From: Galerina marginata
Lineage: Eukaryota > Basidiomycota > Agaricomycetes > Agaricales > Galerinaceae
DNA: 64,000 bases
Reading direction: 5' to 3'
NCBI GenBank assembly: GCA_023014335.1
Contig: JAECYW010000014.1
Location: forward strand, 1,116,001 to 1,180,000
In this document: one piece after another, positions 61,961 to 64,000 of the stretch
Position numbering within the stretch: the stretch's first letter is position 1
Layout of the letters: each line of letters starts with the position of its first letter
Program-made: the position numbers and the translations under genes
Notes under the pieces: generated by a model
Seen by the model: only the letters and a program-made list of their open reading frames with translations
The model's database searches: none
Told to the model about the DNA's origin: nothing

Positions 61961-62509
61961 TTATTGTTGTCTACAGATGCCGTCAAAGTAAGAATCCTCA
62001 CTCGTGAGATAGCACGGTTTGTCTCTTTCCGAAAAATTATTGGGTTCCCCTGTATTCTCTGCTGCGGAAGACTTGATGTGGTTTGGTGTGGGTTCGACGT
62101 GTCCACTTTTTGTGCACCCAACACTGCCTGCAGGGCTTTCATTCAGATTTAGAAAGATTTGCGTAACGGGGTCTTACCTGCGAGGTTTTGGTCTTGCAGT
62201 GGTTCGTCAAGATCTCCTTTTGAATCTGAAAGAGGCTCGGGGCATGTTTCTGGGCAAATCATCAGATGGTTGGCGAATTTGCAAGATGATCAACGTACCC
62301 AGTACGACACAATTCTCTCTTGACTCGACAGGGCCATCGGAAATTTCTATTGTAGACAGAGGAGCCCCACTTGACTTTCCCAAGGCTTTCGCCTGAGCAG
62401 CCCCTGATACATCACCCGGCGCTAGAAGCTTAAAACAGAGATAGAGGACAAGTAGTAAAACGATCTTTAAGCAAGCGAGGAAACTGAAGAAAGGTAGTAT
62501 CTCTGCCAT
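61961..62509 (-). CDS. Small membrane-anchored hypothetical protein, 3 exons
   Basis: Minus-strand exons 62509-62299, 62225-62178 and 62127-61961 join in phase to 141 aa. The start ATG leads into a hydrophobic segment FFSFLACLKIVLLLVLYLCF that could be a signal anchor, followed by a polar, Ser/Asn/Glu-rich tail. The donor GTACGT at 62298 and donor GTAAGA at 62177 are good, and the acceptors are TTTCAG and CTGCAG. No family is recognised. It lies just upstream of the CHAT gene on the same strand, so it could instead be part of that gene's unresolved 5' end. Confidence 0.4.
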
Positions 62510-62989
62510 CGAGAGGAGATGGTCAGCGATTGAAAAAGTTGAAGAAATTAGAACATAGCGAACCTTAAAGCCATCGACCAAGTGTCAAGTCTTTAATGAA
62601 AAGCAGACGAATTACGGAATACATGAGATACAATTCATCATGGACGCACACAGCAATGTGTTCAGCCCAAAGCCAGATACATCTTCCCTTCCACTCGGAA
62701 CCAAGCAGGGGATAGACGGTCTCCGAGGGAACGTATGAGATTCATTAAACAAACAGAACTTTCTTGCAATCGAGATTCTTGAGTCATATTATGCAGTGAG
62801 ATATTTATTGACAGCTGAAGCAGAAGCAGCGATCCGGGTGTGTAAATGAAACAAACCACATTGTCGATGACAAGAGAGGTCTGCACGTCAATGAATGTGG
62901 GGTTTCAGGAGAGCATGGAATTCCCATTATTACTTGTGGCATGCACGCAACATACACGCACAAATGTGATTTCACAACGATTTAGCGAC

Positions 62990-63487
62990 AGAGATTAACA
63001 TCTTTCGCATACCATCTAAAATAAACAACGTCAGCGTTCGATATAATCATCCTTCAAGCCATGAAGCGTTGGTTTAACATGTAAGAATGTCAAACCATCA
63101 AGATATCCACAACTTTCAAGGGGCTGTGTACGCAAATGAGAGAGGCGAAACATACCGCTCAACTGCCAGTCCAACAAACCAAGACCGTTTCCTTTCTTCC
63201 ACAATTTCCGAAGTAAATATTTGACGATTCAACCCAATTGAGGTCTAAAGCTCGCAGAATGGCCGGATGGCCGTCACGACTCACCTTCAATATGCCTACG
63301 CGTTAGAGGCTCTCTGGTCTTGACAGAGGTTATCGTAAACTGTGAGGGGTGCATAAGCGAGTGATAGCAGGCTCGCTTCCTGAATGGTCTGCCGACAATC
63401 CGTGGTATGCGGGGCGTAGTTCATAGCGATTGGGTAAATGTGTCGTACTCGACAAGTTCTCTGAGGATTATTTATTGGCGACGACAC
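62990..63487 (-). pseudogene. Degenerate fragment of a GRDP-type gene (paralogue of 52.9-55.6 kb)
   Basis: The minus strand matches exons 1-3 of the intact gene. ERKRSWFVGLAVER is followed by an intron donor at the same place, then VDILMV-stop-HSYMLN, where the intact gene has VDVLMVWHSYMLN (TGG to TGA, 63092-63090), and WYAKD equals WYAED after the next intron. Sequence equivalent to the start of exon 1 is scrambled with stops. The rest of the gene is not recognisable. It is a dead partial duplicate, about 8 kb from the source gene. Confidence 0.75.
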
Positions 63488-63594
63488 CCCAAAGATACAA
63501 GTCCAAACTGAAATTGGCCGGCCCTGCCCTGATTTAGTCGCTTTACCTCATGACTTGGCTTCAGCCTTGTTTCCGCTTTCTTGTTCCATGAATC

Positions 63595-64000
63595 ATGGCC
63601 GCCGGTCGACTTCAGCGAGATATCCACCAATCTTCATCCGAGTCACGTACGCGTCGTTTACTCTTCTAATAGTATGTAGCTGATCTTTCCAATAGACCAT
63701 TTCTCAGAAATCAACAGTGGACGAAAAGGTTTGCGTACCAACCAACATGATCCATTATTCCCGCTTAGTATAGGCAGCGGCAAAGACGGAACCGCCCCCG
63801 ATATAGCTCGACAACAGTTGGACGACTCTGACAGTGGTATACTTCAAGTACGTGGCTTAGCGTTTTCAATAGTCGTTCACTTATCCCATGCACTTAAGCC
63901 AGTTGGTTAAGGCTGTGGTTCCCTCAACAGATATTTGCGATGACCATATGCCCGTTACAGGCGTGGCCCTTACCGAAGCTCCAATTACTTTCCTCGAAAC
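63595..64000 (+). CDS. Hypothetical protein, 5' portion only (runs off the right edge)
   Basis: Exons 63595-63646, 63696-63728, 63774-63847 and 63903-64000 (open at the edge) join in phase. They give MAAGRLQRDIHQSSSESHH, then FSEINSGRKGSGKDGTAP, DIARQQLDDSDSGILQ and VKAVVPSTDICDDHMPVTGV. Each intron is 45-55 nt with GT and AG borders. The polar, disordered start shows no known domain. The model rests on splice logic alone, so confidence is modest; the downstream sequence would decide it. Confidence 0.45.

Overview
The window is nuclear DNA of a filamentous basidiomycete, most likely a mushroom-forming Agaricomycete. Genes on both strands are cut by many short introns (about 48-75 nt, GT-AG, pyrimidine-poor acceptors). 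The gene families also fit: a pair of CYP63-like P450s, a DUF6534 membrane protein, a C2-NACHT-WD40 NLR-like protein, a CHAT-TPR protein, a HET protein and a glycine-rich-domain (DUF1399) protein. I built the exon models by reading both strands and joining reading frames across splice sites; most models close with consistent phase and a family-typical length (both actins are exactly 375 aa).

Layout. 0-4.4 kb: a large mitochondrial PPR protein (+). 5.7-6.6 kb: an orphan multi-pass membrane protein (+). 8.0-10.1 kb: a coilin-like protein with N-terminal coilin fold, RG/RNxRR box and C-terminal Tudor-like domain (-). 10.4-19.2 kb: two related cytochrome P450 genes (-) with a HET-domain gene (-) between them. 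20.4-22.7 kb: proteasome subunit RPN10 (-), divergent from KEOPS subunit CGI121 (+). 23.0-24.6 kb: an unrecognised 509-aa protein. 25.5-31.2 kb: two intact actin genes, with a small collagen-like secreted protein and a decayed third actin copy between them. 33.4-40.3 kb: a 2169-aa C2-NACHT-WD40 protein. 42-47.3 kb: an alpha/beta hydrolase, a Sec14-type lipid transfer protein and a nine-exon DUF6534 protein. 47.9-52.0 kb: a membrane-anchored PDI, a tRNA-Leu(CAG) with intron, and a single-pass membrane protein. 52.9-55.6 kb: a glycine-rich-domain protein with a Cys/Gly tail (-). 56.2-58.0 kb: a repeat nest with two CACTA-like elements, one inside the other, each with its own target-site duplication. 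58.1-61.7 kb: CHAT-TPR protein (-). 62-64 kb: a small membrane protein, a pseudogene of the 55-kb glycine-rich-domain gene, and the 5' end of a gene running off the right edge.

There is no operon logic here. What stands out is the mix of conserved housekeeping genes (actin, RPN10, CGI121, coilin, SEC14, PDI, PPR) with three genes of classes linked to fungal non-self recognition and regulated cell death (HET, NACHT-WD40, CHAT), several local duplications (P450s, actins, glycine-rich-domain gene) and non-autonomous DNA transposons. The best candidates for something undescribed are the nested CACTA-like elements, the fungal coilin, the actin triplet with its 6-nt microexon and embedded collagen-like gene, and the NLR/CHAT genes. 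The 5' ends of the CHAT gene and of the 5.7-kb membrane gene are not resolved.
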